The notes under the pieces are model-generated. The model did not search any database. It was not told the origin of the DNA and saw only the letters and a program-made list of their open reading frames with translations. A stretch of 64,000 nucleotides of DNA. Source: Tetrastigma voinierianum. Lineage: Eukaryota > Streptophyta > Magnoliopsida > Vitales > Vitaceae. The translations under genes and the position numbers were made by a program. This document shows positions 1 to 11,614 of the stretch, piece after piece (the stretch's first letter is position 1; the number at the start of each line of letters is the position of its first letter). The stretch lies in assembly GCA_016808115.1 (NCBI GenBank), contig JAEQBH010000667.1, forward strand, positions 1,240,001 to 1,304,000. The letters run 5' to 3'.

Positions 1-1432
1 TGCAGGACCTAGCCAAGCTGGCTAATGGGAGTCTGAATAAATGAAACCAAGTGAAGCATCTGCGAACTGTATGTATCGGCCCGAAAGCAATATTGTTGCT
101 TACGATTGTTGTTTAACCACTAAGAGTGGAGAATTGTAAATGACTAGGTGCGGGTGAGGCGACAACGACCCTAAGTTTCAATTGAAAGAAGACAAGGGAT
201 AGATAATTTGGTTTGTTCAGCGAATCTCTATCATACTTCAATCATGTGATAGTTTACTATGTAAAGATAGGCATGATTAGTATGGAACATGCACATATAT
301 CATCGATTGAAGAAATGCAAATAGTATAATGTTTTGAAATGAGAATTTGTGATGAATTGTCAAATATTTTCTTGTGTGCACATTTATTTGAATTACAAAT
401 GATATTGTCATGTGTGTGATATAACGAATCCAAAGTGAGTGTGTGACACGTGAGCGGGATACTGTCGGTATCAGTCATGATGATGTAACATTGTCGTAAC
501 TACGCTTGGCTGGGATACTGATCGACATCCGTCATGATGATGAACCGAAATTGCTAAATGTGTAAGCACATTACCGAATGAAACATAAGACGAGATTCAC
601 CAAGCGGAATCCGTCGTAAAAATAAATTGAATAGTCAAGGTGACATAACAAACTTGACGAGTGAAAATGAGATTGTAAACCAAATACATCTTTATGAGTA
701 TATGCTTAAATATCATGAATTTAATTAATGAAAAGAATGTTACCGTGAAAAATGCATGTTTGTAAATGAAAGTATGTACAAATGTATAAGCATATGTATT
801 GTTTATGCATTAACCATTGAAATAGAATGATAAGCATGTTGTATTAGATAGAGAACTATATAGAACTACTAAGCTTGTAGCAAGAAAATCTCTTAGCTTA
901 TGGATCTTTTAACCTAATAATGTAGGGTATCAAGTGATCGGGATAGAAGGCTAAGAGCAGCCTTGAGTCATAGAGAAGGTAAAGTGGCAGTGTATGAAAG
1001 TATACCACGACATGAGCATACATCGCTTTTGAGGAACATTGATATTTTTGTAATCAAGCAGGGTTAAACTAGGAAATATTGTTTTATACTCTTTTTACAG
1101 GGCATAGAATGTCTTAATGTAAAATGTGTTTGTATAAATATGTAAATGTTTATGGGCCTACCATTACTGAAATGCTTCATTAATTCAGAAGAACTTTACT
1201 AAAAGTAGTAATGTAAATAAATGTTTGATCAGAGATAAATGAAAATGGTGGGAGTAAAAACCCAGGGCACCAGAGTTGGATCAAGTCATTCGGAGTTGGG
1301 TAAAGGGGATTTGGAATCCACGACACTTGAAAAAAGAAAATTTAATAAAATGTAAATAAAAAGAATTCAACGAGCATCCCGGATCCGGTTCGAACTCGTA
1401 ATCGGGTTGGACGAGAAGGAGGTGCCTGTCCA
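1..1432 (+). repeat. 3' part of a Del/Tekay-like LTR, cut by window start
   Basis: Non-coding. The last ~90 bases (GATCCGGTTC, then an 'ggtgcctgtcca' end) match the reverse complement of the LTR end at 14899-14990, so I read this as the 3' portion of a plus-strand LTR of the same family, ending near 1432. No tRNA-Met-type PBS follows, so it is truncated, a solo LTR or a 3' LTR. The outer boundary lies outside the window. Family name is inferred. Confidence 0.5.
456..545. repeat. Two-copy 56-bp direct repeat
   Basis: 'gggatactg' starts at 456 and again at 512, each followed by a cat/tcatgatgatg-containing stretch. It is a decayed tandem duplication inside the LTR-like region. Confidence 0.55.
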
Positions 1433-2299
1433 CCTCAAGGTCGATGCGGCCCATGTGGGACCTGATTCAGCCGAAGCGATGTGGCGTGTTTCCCGCCGTG
1501 GAATTAGGTCTAGCCGTAGCCAGCGCCTTCTAGCTATGAGGGGCCGTTTGGTTGTGTAGAGTCGTGTGATTGTGTTTCCACCTTAGGGTCGTTTAGTAGT
1601 GTGGAATGGATTCGTCAGTAGAGGCGATGTGTATTGTGTGGACCGTGTGTATATGAGGTACGTATTGGGTACAATGTTCCACCTCGAGTCGCTTGGTGCT
1701 GTGGGAGGCCCCAGTTGGCCTTGTGGGATCGGTTGGCCATGTGGGGCCGTATGGCCGTGTGGGGCAGCTATCCTAATACATGTAGAGCGGAGTTTGGCCT
1801 AGTAAGTGGGTGGCCTTGTTGGGGTTGTTGGTTCGATCCCGGCTAACAAGAGATGGTTTGGCTGTCTCGTAGCCTATGTAGGGAAGGGTTTGAGTAGATT
1901 CCATGGTCGTTTTCCTATTTTAATCGGTAGCCTGAATCAGTGCAGGTTTCTAGTTGTTTAGGAGGCCGATATAATACTTTATTCAGTGGCTGAAATATGC
2001 TTGAATTTGGGTCGAGGAATGTGGACTATTTTCATGATGTTGTTGCTTGGCTTGGTGATAGCATGTTTGTGTGGCCTGTTATGTTTTGTTGCGAGAACTG
2101 TTTTGTGGGCATCTCTTATGCCATAATTGGTCTTGATAACCAAGTTGTCTTTGCTCACGGTTGATTGACGTACTTGGTGCTCGTTATCTATTGAATGTTG
2201 ATATATGAATTCTAATATATTGACGTTTAGATGAAATGTTGGAAATCATATTGACTGTTAATATATGTGTGCTATTATATTAACATTGAAGATGATAAT
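1433..2299. other. Unassigned G/T-rich interval
   Basis: No supported gene. It contains short imperfect 'ggccNtgtgggg' repeats at about 1705-1770 that create Trp/Gly-rich spurious ORFs. It is probably old repeat DNA, but I could not link it to another copy in the window. Confidence 0.3.
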
Positions 2300-2860
2300 G
2301 TTGAAATTATAAGCATGTTATAAATTGTCCAAAATGCATGACGTGTGATGCATGGGTGGTATGGTCCATACTTGACATTCATTACATGAGACATGGAATT
2401 GTTAATACGTGGCACGCCACATTCATATGCTGCGAGGGACATCGCATTAAATGGGTGTGAGTGCATAGTTGATAAATCAACATTGTGTTTGGTGTTTGAT
2501 TAGGTGGGCTTGGTAAATGGGACAACGTCCAACATAGTCGCACAATTGATTAAAATGGTAAAGAAAATATGTGCTGTGTATCAACAAGAATGGATAGATC
2601 CTCCCTCGGGTGAAAAGAAACATGATTATGATTGGACATAGTCCCCGTGATTGAAAAGGAACCATAAAAAGTGTATGGGTTTGCGGAGCCTGAGGTGAGA
2701 CACCAAAAATTCGCTACCCACATAAAGGCGCATGATTTTGAACATAAAACGGATTTTGAATATAAAATGATCATTGTGATGTATCATCCAAAAAACTTTT
2801 GGTTTATAAATCAATGAAATTTGTTTTGAAAATGATCATTGGATATCATCCAGAATGACT
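2300..2860 (+). repeat. LTR-like segment shared with 23536-23960
   Basis: Blocks such as 'catggaattg', 'catcgcatt...atgggtgt', 'agtgcat' and a following 'ccctYRGGTGAAA' stretch occur in the same order at 23536-23800. The two are diverged copies of one repeat, probably the transcribed part of a Del-like LTR. From 2861 to 3090 I see nothing specific. Confidence 0.5.
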
Positions 2861-3974
2861 ATTTATCACACATGGGCTGAGGTGTTGTGTGAGGGAATAG
2901 GTGAGGACTTGGGCACATGGTACATGGTGAGTCGCATCTCATTTCATGGCTTGACATGTATGATTCCATATAGAATTAACATGTTTTTGTTGGAATGTGA
3001 TTGTGAAATGTTTAGTAAATATTGCATGTGCACTTAGGTGGGAAAGTAAGCGCATGCTTATTTTGAAATACTCTGCTAGTAGTTTTTCGGACTTGTGTAG
3101 GAGGAGATATATTATAAGCTAATAAATTTTCGGAAATAAATTGAGAAACCCGAGGAGGATTACAAGGCTACAAGAACAATCTTGTAATTTTGCAAAAGGA
3201 TATGAAAGTCATAAAAGAGGAAGATGTGGGGGTTAAACTAGAATATGCATAAGTTGAATTTCAAAAGGGAAGAATTCATGGGGTAATTGCAATTAGAGGA
3301 AGTTAACTTAAAAATGGGTTTTTATTGGAGGAGCCCAAACATGGCCTTAACAAATCCATGTTTTAAAGGAACCAATTTGGTCTCAAATTGGGGGGAAGGA
3401 GACCCCGTAGAGAGAAAGAGGGGGGAGAAAGAAAGAGGAAGAAGAAGAGAGGAAGAAGGAGGATTCAAAGCCCCGAGATCAAGCCAAAAGGTATGGATCT
3501 AACCTTGGATATGAACTCTGTATGAATCACATGGATTTTGTATGGGATTCTAGAGGAGTTTATGAGTTCCAAATCCCCAGGGTTTGTTAGGATTTTCTTC
3601 TAATCAAAGACCATTATTGAAGGTAGGGTTGGTAAATACTCACAAATCCACAAGAAAAGTAGGGAATCCTCTCCAGGGGTTGAATTCATGGTTAAATATT
3701 AATAACGAGGTGAGTTAGGAGTTTAGAGTAGACTAACAAATCCTTGAGTTTAGCTTGTGTATGGGTTAAGGCCCTTATTGAAATGATTTTGGGGAGAAAT
3801 TCATGGAAAGGTTTGAAAGAGATAGAAATGAAAGATAAGATTGAATAGAAAGAGATTCGAGAGTGAATTGGAATGGTTTTGAGGAATGTGTAGAAGTGTG
3901 GGAGTGATCCATGGTTAAAGTGAAAGGAAAAAATGTGAGAAAAGAAACACCCATTACAGGGCATTCTCGGGTGT

Positions 3975-4010
3975 CTTCTACCGGTAGAAGTTAAGTTCTA
4001 CCGGTAGAAC
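3975..4010. repeat. Two adjacent perfect 16-bp palindromes
   Basis: CTTCTACCGGTAGAAG at 3975-3990 and GTTCTACCGGTAGAAC at 3995-4010 are each self-complementary and are separated by TTAA. The outermost base pair differs but stays complementary in each. Compare the palindromes of other LTR families in this window. Confidence 0.8.
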
Positions 4011-4729
4011 TCGATCGGTCATTTTTGGCGAAGTCTAGGTAGAGATTAGAATCTCTTAGGTGAAACTTTGACTCCCCAGTTTCCAGTTTTGACCAATTTT
4101 TGTATTTGGCCATAACTTTCTCATTTCTATCCGATTTGAGTGATTCAAGTGGCCACTTAAAATAGACTTCAAGAAAGACCAAACTTAAAGAGAAAGTATT
4201 GTCAATGCTGACTCTAGAAATTAGTCTCGAAAATATTCACTCCAAGTAGGAGCTATGTGCAAGCCCATTTCTGCATCAGTTAATCATAGAGGGGAAATTA
4301 GGGTAGTTTAGGACGTGGCTTGAGTTCGGTCTTTCCCGAATGGGGTGATTCCGGTTGGAATGGGAGCCCTTGCCCCCTGCTGCTAATTTTAAAAGGAGTA
4401 CAAAGTCCGGTGTCGAATATACGAGAATAAGCCTTTGAAAAAATTAATATCATAAACTATCCCTCGATAAAATCGATCAAGCCAGACTAGTTAATGCATG
4501 AAATGCCACTCCTTTTGAATTTAGACGATCCGATTGGATTGATTCAATTCACGGAGTAACGTAGATTCGCCCAGAAGAATAAGAATGCATGATTAAGGTG
4601 TGATTACACATGCTCATCATACCTTACCGTGTTAGGTCTGATCGAGCATTATGTGTGGCTAGCGTATACATAAGATAGTAAGTTATTGAACTCATATAAT
4701 TGTAAAATTGCCTAGACCCGGTTATTGAA

Positions 4730-6290
4730 TGACCACGGCACTCTCGTCGTGCCCGGCACATTAGTACTTGGTACTCTCGATTAAGTCGCGACGGCACTCG
4801 GCTAGATGCTTGACACGCTAGTATGATTACTCTACGGTTAGTGCTACGGCACTCTCGGCCGATGCTTGACACACTAGTACTTCGGTACTCACGATTAGTG
4901 CGTGGCACTCTACGATCTGTCTTGTACCTTCGGGTACTTATTGTCTTTGTGTCTCACTCATTCGTATGCTGATTTTAGGTAATCCTAACAATTATATGAT
5001 AAGACTACGAATAAGAATAAGGCGGAAGATATGGTAAAGAATGAGATGTACCTACGGGTGCCTCTGTGCATATGTTACGTAGTACCTGCAGTGCCTGCGT
5101 ATTTGCTATGTAGTACCTACGGGTGCTCACAGTATCGATTAAGTTCGCTAGTACCTCACGGGTACTCCTGTATCTGTTTAAGTTATGTCGTACCTACGGG
5201 TCACTCTGTATCACGATAAGTCCAGTATCTGTATAAGTCTGTAGTACCTCCCAGATTGCATACGCATCACGATAAAGTCCGTATACGTATAGGAACTGTG
5301 GTACTTCTGGTGCTCTGCATCGATAAGTCCCGTATCTGTATAAGAATCTGTAGTACCTACGGTACTCCTGCATCCCCGATAAGTCCGATATCTGTATAAG
5401 TCTGTATGGTACTACAGGTACTCCACATACGATAAGTCACGTATACGATAAGTTACGTAGTACCTAAGGTGCTCTTGTATTGGATTAAGTTACGCCAGTA
5501 CCTACGGGTGTACTCTTGTACCCGATAAATAAGTACAAGTTCGGTGGTAACTACGGTACTTCACGATATCACAGCCAAGATAAGTATAAAGTCAAGGTGT
5601 TGCCTCTGAGTACCTCGGTATAAGGAATGCGTTGCGTAGCCCCTACGGTACTTTTGTACGGTAAGTGTTGCATGGTACCTACGGTATACGTATCGAATAC
5701 GAGAATCGGGTTACGTAGCAGTGATATAAGATCGTAAGATGAAATAAATCACAAACACCCTTGACTATAAGTTAGTAAAGATAAAAATATAAAAGTTAAG
5801 TACCAAGATAAATATAAGTTAAAGTAGCTCATACACATGTAAGATGCGAAATACATGTATAAGTTACGCTGTTTACACGTATAAGATCCGAAATACCCAG
5901 GAAGTATGTAGTTTCCGTGGGCGTTATAAATTACGTAAGACAAGTATATACTCGGTAATACATGTATAAAATCGAAATACATCTGTAAGTTGCAGGAGTA
6001 CATGTGCGAAATCCGAGGGGAAATACATGTATATTATCCCGTAATACCGGGATAAGATCAGAAATACGGAATAAACTACGCCAATACAAGTAGAAGATAC
6101 GTAAAGACAAGGGATGGAGTTACGTAGTACAAGTATAAGATAAGTACTAATATAAGTTACAGTACCTACTGAATTTGCTCCTATATACGATTGGTTTTTC
6201 ACGTAGTACCTACGGGTATCTCGAGTATAAGCTCAGTAGTACCTCTGGTGCTCTAAATATGATATAGGAGTGTCATTGAAACTAAGGACT
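4730..6290. repeat. Degenerate tandem array built on 'gtacctacgggtac'
   Basis: Dozens of variants of 'agtacctacgggtact' alternate with 'gtatc...gataagt' spacers over ~1.5 kb inside the plus-strand LTR. From about 5750 the core shifts to 'aatacatgtataag'. Unit length is irregular (roughly 40-65 bp). A shorter related 'ggtacgtaggtac' stretch lies at 20690-20800 in a minus-strand LTR of the same broad family. Confidence 0.65.
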
Positions 6291-7330
6291 TGTTGGAGTT
6301 ATAGTACCAACACAGGGTTGATATCGACGGACATTTGATCAGTAAGTACTACGGGTACTCATTATAACAAAGGTGAGATTATAAATCGGTATAGTTAAAG
6401 TAATCTACGTGATACCCTACGGAACCCCCGAACAAGTGTGACTCATTAGAGGATAAGTATAGGATGCAATAAACTCTCTACGGATGAATATAAGCTCGAT
6501 GGTATCACGATCAGAATAAGAATAAAGATCGACGGTATAAATGCAAGACTTTTGGATAAAGAATAAAGTTGTCATGGTATGGAATCAATAAGGATAAATC
6601 GCATAAGTGTAATTCTAGTAGTATAAGATTATTATAAGTATAAGTTCGGTACCGTTTATAAGGAATCGAGAATAAGCATAAATATGGATCCTAGCAGGAG
6701 ACATAAAAGCATTGTTAAGAATCCTGGTACGAGTTAATGGAGTATTTTTGATGACACAAATAGGAACTAGACACAGAAATCCACAGAAAATCATGAGTTA
6801 GCAAAGATGAATTGAGATGCCTTGCCGCGTGCGCCTTCTCTAAGACTGCTCACGAATATGATGTTTACATTATATATTGGTTTATATGATTTCTATGCGA
6901 TAGTTTTTGATATTTGTTTTACGTATAAGGACATCTCATGATTCGGTATAAATGCATATTACGCTGGTATAAGTTATAGAATATGCTTTCCCACTAAGCG
7001 TAAAGCTTAGCACGGGTTTAATCAGGTGGCGAGTACGAAGACATCGTGAACATCCATCTGATTTGGGCGGCCCCACACTTGTAAGGGTTCGCTACATGTA
7101 GGTTCCGTGCTACATTTGTAAATGTAAAGGTTCGTTTTGTATAAGTAAATGGGATTTCGATTATACTGTGTATGAATTTTGATGGACACCGCTCCGGTGG
7201 TAGTTCTTTGATTACATTGTTATAAGATGTGGGCCATACCTGAGGTGCCGGATAAGCTTTTAAAAATCAGTTAAAGAGTCCCAGTATTTGGTCTCGCGTC
7301 CCGGAGTCGGGCGTGGCGGTACTGTAGGAG

Positions 7331-7999
7331 GCATTCTCTGCGGGCGTGGCTCACCTTCATGGGACCACTTTGGTGCGAGGGGTCAACCGCAGGTGAATGG
7401 CCGGCTCAAACGAGACCGTGATTGTGAAGAAGGATAACATGTGGCCTTGATAAACTTTTGTAAAAAGTGATTGGGAGAAACTAGTTCTAGCAAGTATTTT
7501 GTATAAAAGAATGGTAATTAAATTCTTTTGGACTATTGCCAATATAGTCGGGTATGTAGTGTAGTAAGAGAGTAGTGAGGGTGGACTCTTACAATTTGTA
7601 TTTAAGTACGTATCCTCATATTTTTAATTTAAAATATAAATGAATAGGTCTTGGTGAAGGGACATTATAGAGTGGGTAATCGAGGAAGTGGCTTTCAGGC
7701 GTCACGAGTAATTAGTCTGGTGCGGGGCCGGAGCAGGAATGAATGACCACAAGGGTAGAAATTCCGCGAGGTTGACGGCTGAGTCAACGGAACCCGGGTT
7801 GGGTGCACATGTTATGATAATGATTAATGAAATATTGAAAATTTTATTGGTGTTATATATTTTGTATTTATATTAAATTGATACCTTGATTATTAAAGTT
7901 TGTTGTAAATTGAATATATTTGATTTATTATTAAAGGATACCCCCTCTTAGGTAAAATCCTGGGTCCACCACTAGGTCGGGAAGCACTTAATTAAAAAA
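7331..7999. other. Unassigned interval after the Del-like LTR
   Basis: No gene supported. It is G/C-rich until about 7800, then AT-rich. A stretch at 7937-7975 ('aaaatcctgggtccaccac') reads like a repeat terminus, but I cannot assign it. Confidence 0.3.
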
Positions 8000-10487
8000 A
8001 AAATAAGAGTTCAAATATTTTATTGCACAAAAATAAAATTGAGACACCAAAATAAGGAAAAAAAATGATACACAATTTATGTAATTAATCCTTAAAAAAA
8101 TATAAGTCCTTGTGAATTGATTTTTTATTATCAAATTTTTAATTTAAAATAACATTTTCTTCTTCATGTTTGGTTTGTCGAAAGAAAAAATGTAAGGTGA
8201 AAAACATGGAAAGAAAAAAAAAAGAAAATAGATATCAATTATTTTTATTTGTTATTTCAAATTTATTTTATTTATTTTAACTCATCAATAAAAGATTAAG
8301 TAATTTAAAAATATATAAAATTTTCTTAATGTTAATTATATTTGAATTTCCACAAGAATTTTCACAAACTATTTCAGAGTCCCTTGTACTATTTCAAAGA
8401 GTCCAACATATACTAAAAAACTAAAAAATGTGTAAATTTTTTAAACTAATTTTAATCATATTTAATATTTTTTAATATTTTTCAAACATGATAAAACTAA
8501 TTTTCTTAATCTTTGCCTTTCCTTATAACTTTTGGGAATAACATACTGTCAAAGTGATTCTCTGTAAAAATTATTTATATTAAAAATATTATTATACAGA
8601 AACATTATAATAGTACAAGTTTTTATTTAGAAAAAATTTAAAAGAATATTTATTAGAATATTTCATTCTTTATGATATTAAAATCACGGTTGAAAAAAAT
8701 ATAAATTTAATTTTCAATAACTGAAAGTCAATAGCTCTGCTTAGTTGGTTTGAGTGTAAGAATTCAGGCATAGAAGGGAGGAGAGACCGGTGTTGAAACT
8801 TCTTGAGAGGAGTTACTACAATGTTGTAAAATAAAAAGTTTAAAGAAAAGCTCAATAAAAGTAATGCAAACAAGAATTCTTATAGGATTGTTATAAAAAA
8901 AAAATTTTTAAAAAAATCTTAAATAAAATAGACTTTTTCAAAGGGGTTCTAACAAAGAGTGGAAAAAGAAAGGAGAAAAAACAAAAATAAAAATAAAAAA
9001 GGAGAGAGATTCATGGCATTTGCAAGGTGGGTGGCAAGATGGTAGTAAAGGTGAAAAGAACATAAGTGAGGAAGGGAATCAGAACTCAAAAGGCATCTTA
9101 TTCCAAAGGCAAAGTGGGCTGTTTGGTAGTACTGTAGCAATGACTGTTTGCTTTATATCATCATCCATATATTTAGTATTTTTTTTTTTTTCTGAATATC
9201 AACAACAGTGGGGAAAGAACGTCCTCATCCTTCCACATCTTTTGTACAAATCTGTTCCAGATGCACGTCAGGTCTTTCTTTCTGTACAAAATTGCTTTTC
9301 TTTATAATACAGTTGAAGCCCTTTTCAATAATGCTTTCAAGAACATAATCTAGCTTCTTCTTTTTCAATATTTCCAAGTAGTCTAATTTCTATTATGGGA
9401 AAAGGAAGGTCCAGTGTTCTAAAAATTAGGTTATTGAGTGAACCCAAAAAGGTTATCCGTTGAAAGTTAAGTTATCAGTTGAAAGTTTAGAGAGTAAAAC
9501 CAGCCAGTTGAATCATGTCAAATGGAATAAATTATACTAAAGAAGCCATCAATCAACTATTCAATCAGTCAGAAGCCGATTTTAAACCCTTCGAAAAGAT
9601 CCTTTTAACAAAAGTTCATTAATTTCCTCCAAAAGACTTATAATTTGCATCAAGAGGAAAAAAAAAAATCCTTTTGTTAAGCTTCCTGGATTTTATCCAA
9701 AAAGGTTATAAGATAAAATAATTTAATTTAAAAGTTAAAATGTTATTTATACAAGAATTTTATTTGACTTACATAAAAATAACTTTTGTATCCAATAAAT
9801 TTTTTTTAAAATATTTATGTTAAATTTAAAAATAAAATTTTACTTCCAACTTAGACTTCTAATGCCACATTTTCTATTGGGTATGAAAAAAATTTATAAT
9901 GTTGTATATTTAGATATTCTTCTTAGTATTTAGATGAGAGAAAATTATAATATTTACATAAACTGAAACAAATCATTTTACAAAAAGTATCTGTAATTGG
10001 TATATGATTTTTTTAAATTCATAAAAACCCAAGTTGTACGAATATTTTTTGATCATATAAATGTATTTTAAAGTCATCAAGACTTCTAAGATTCAAAACA
10101 ATAATATCTTTAGGTGAGAGACTTTACTCAAGGAGTTCAGCGAAAGTGAATTGTTGTATCCTAGTAACAAATATAAAATTATTTTAAATGATGTATTTGT
10201 ACTATCTGTTTATAAAAAATTACAGAACACTTTTATTTTATTTTTCAAATTCATTCTTTAATGGGCATACATGCTTGTAAATTATTGTAGAGTATAAAAT
10301 TAATTATATTATAGTTGAAATATATATTTTATATTTGGTGAAACAATGAAATTTTGGAAGGTTAAAATTTTTAAATGTACATGTTTCCAACCATAAAACA
10401 AAATAGTTATGAGCTGGATGTGGCACGTTTTAGTGTCCCCCCCATGTCATGTTTTGTATATCAAATGATTCAAATAAGCTTTTGGAT
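8000..10487. other. AT-rich low-complexity region, no gene seen
   Basis: Very AT-rich with many A/T homopolymers and no LTR motif shared with the rest of the window. The ORFs here are short and Phe/Leu/Ile- or Lys-rich, as expected from AT-rich DNA. It could be ancient unclassified repeat or low-copy intergenic DNA. Confidence 0.4.
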
Positions 10488-10716
10488 ACTTGATTTTAAT
10501 TTTTTTTTTTTAGAGAATGAGGTGTTTGAGTAAGCCCATGCACCTTTAAGCAATACTACCCATACTAATCCTTGTACGAGTCAAAAGGGACCATATGAGT
10601 GGTAAAGCTTTACCACATAACACAATTGTATTCCTATGATTCGAACTCGAGATCATTGGTTAAGATCGGAGAGACTCCAATCATCTTACCTACATGGTTT
10701 ACTTGATTTCAATTTT
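10488..10716 (-). mobile_element. tRNA-derived SINE with 16-bp target-site duplication
   Basis: A minus-strand element flanked by ACTTGATTTTAATTTT (10488-10503) and ACTTGATTTCAATTTT (10701-10716), a 16-bp duplication with one mismatch. Read on the minus strand, it starts with a tRNA-like head: an A-box-like 'taagatgattgg' near 10676-10690 and a B box 'gagttcgaatc' at 10638-10648, about 40 bp apart. It ends in '...ctctaaaaaaaaaaa'. The ~197-bp body, pol III boxes, A tail and long TSD together define a SINE. I do not assign a named family. Confidence 0.75.
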
Positions 10717-10740
10717 AAAAAGTGTCTTTTACCTATTGTT

Positions 10741-11575
10741 TGTAGCCAAAATAAATTTGGCTTGACCCAATGTTGATTTAGGTTTGAGCCTAAACCCATG
10801 GTTAAAAAATCCAAATAAAACAAACCCAAATCCATTGAAGGAAAGCCCATGCACAAGGCCTAGGGGTATTTTCAAAATTTTAAAATTTTTGGAAATTTAT
10901 AAATGGATGATGATGAGACTTTTTCTTAAAGTCAAAACATGGCAAGAAAACATGGACAGTTACTTGAGGAACAAGCCTCCCTAATGGAGATGTAGGTAGT
11001 TACTTGGGGAACAAGAGGCCTCCCTTAATGGGCGTGGGTGAGATTGCTTGAGGTGGGAGAGTGAAGAAAATACAGGACTTGGGTAGTTATTCAAGGACTC
11101 CTATAAAAGGAGGAGAGCTCTCACGAAGAAAGGGAACCAACAAATCAATCATCAATCAATCAACTCAACAAGCAATGACAATTTACTTTAGCATTTCAAT
11201 TAGCTTTCACTAATTCCAACATTCTATTTTCAAGCTCTAGTCAAGTTTCTTTCAATTCTTTAGCACATTTCAGTAATCTATTTTCAAGTTCTAGTCAAGT
11301 TTCTTTCAATTCCTCAACATCATTCATTCCATTCATTCTTAGTGTAGTTTAACATTTACTTTAGTTTTTATTCCTACAATCTTTACATTTTTTGCAACAT
11401 ATCTATTGTTGCTTAGATTACGGGAAGCTGTCAAGGGATTGGGGGCTATTTTGTACGATTAAAGTTGGATTAGCATAATCTTAGTTTGAACACTTTAATT
11501 CCTACTGGCACGCCATGACCTAATGCTTTTTATTTTTTGAATGTTAGAGTGAAAATCACAAAATCACCACAACAT
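10741..11575 (+). repeat. 5' LTR of Tat-like gypsy element T
   Basis: Starts TGTAGCC and ends '...accacaaca', directly upstream of a PBS-like site and a gag remnant. Near its start is a short inverted repeat (GCCAAA...TTTGGC). Carries a good TATA box at 11101-11110 and, downstream, a 54-bp direct duplication (copies at 11224 and 11278) in the presumed transcribed leader. No matching 3' LTR was found in the window, so the boundaries rest on one copy. Confidence 0.6.
11101..11110 (+). promoter_or_regulatory. TATA box of the T LTR promoter
   Basis: CTATAAAAGG, about 475 bp before the LTR end and just upstream of a C/A-rich leader, is a textbook plant TATA box. Position within the LTR fits a U3/R boundary. 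Confidence 0.6.
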
Positions 11576-11579
11576 ATTG

Positions 11580-11598
11580 TTCGCACGCCAAGTGGGAA
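11580..11598 (+). other. Primer-binding-site-like sequence of element T
   Basis: 'ttcgcacgccaagtggga', four bases after the LTR end and 17 bp before the gag start codon, resembles the 'ggcacgcccagtggga' PBS of Tat-like plant gypsy elements. A partial second copy, 'tggcacgcc', lies within the LTR end at about 11510. tRNA identity not assigned. Confidence 0.55.
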
Positions 11599-11614
11599 AA
11601 TATCTTTGTTGAAG

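Larger units (their letters stand above)
3090..7330 (+). repeat. Long plus-strand Del/Tekay-like LTR (boundaries approximate)
   Basis: An A-rich leader with 'catggccttaacaaatcc' and a purine-rich run (3405-3470) resembles, in opposite orientation, the minus-strand LTRs ending at 22215 and 26257. 'gagtgattcaa...tagacttcaag' near 4136-4170 matches the tandem block of the minus-strand LTR at 16480-16900. A G/C-rich stretch near 7285-7330 resembles an LTR 3' end. The length (~4.2 kb against 1.9-2.4 kb for the two bounded copies) is inflated by the tandem array at 4730-6290. There are no TSDs and no coding region; several short ORFs here are chance. Confidence 0.45.

Noticed and set aside
1820..1850. 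tRNA-like 'ggttcgatcccggct' T-loop motif
   Set aside because: The upstream sequence does not fold into the other arms and no acceptor stem pairs.
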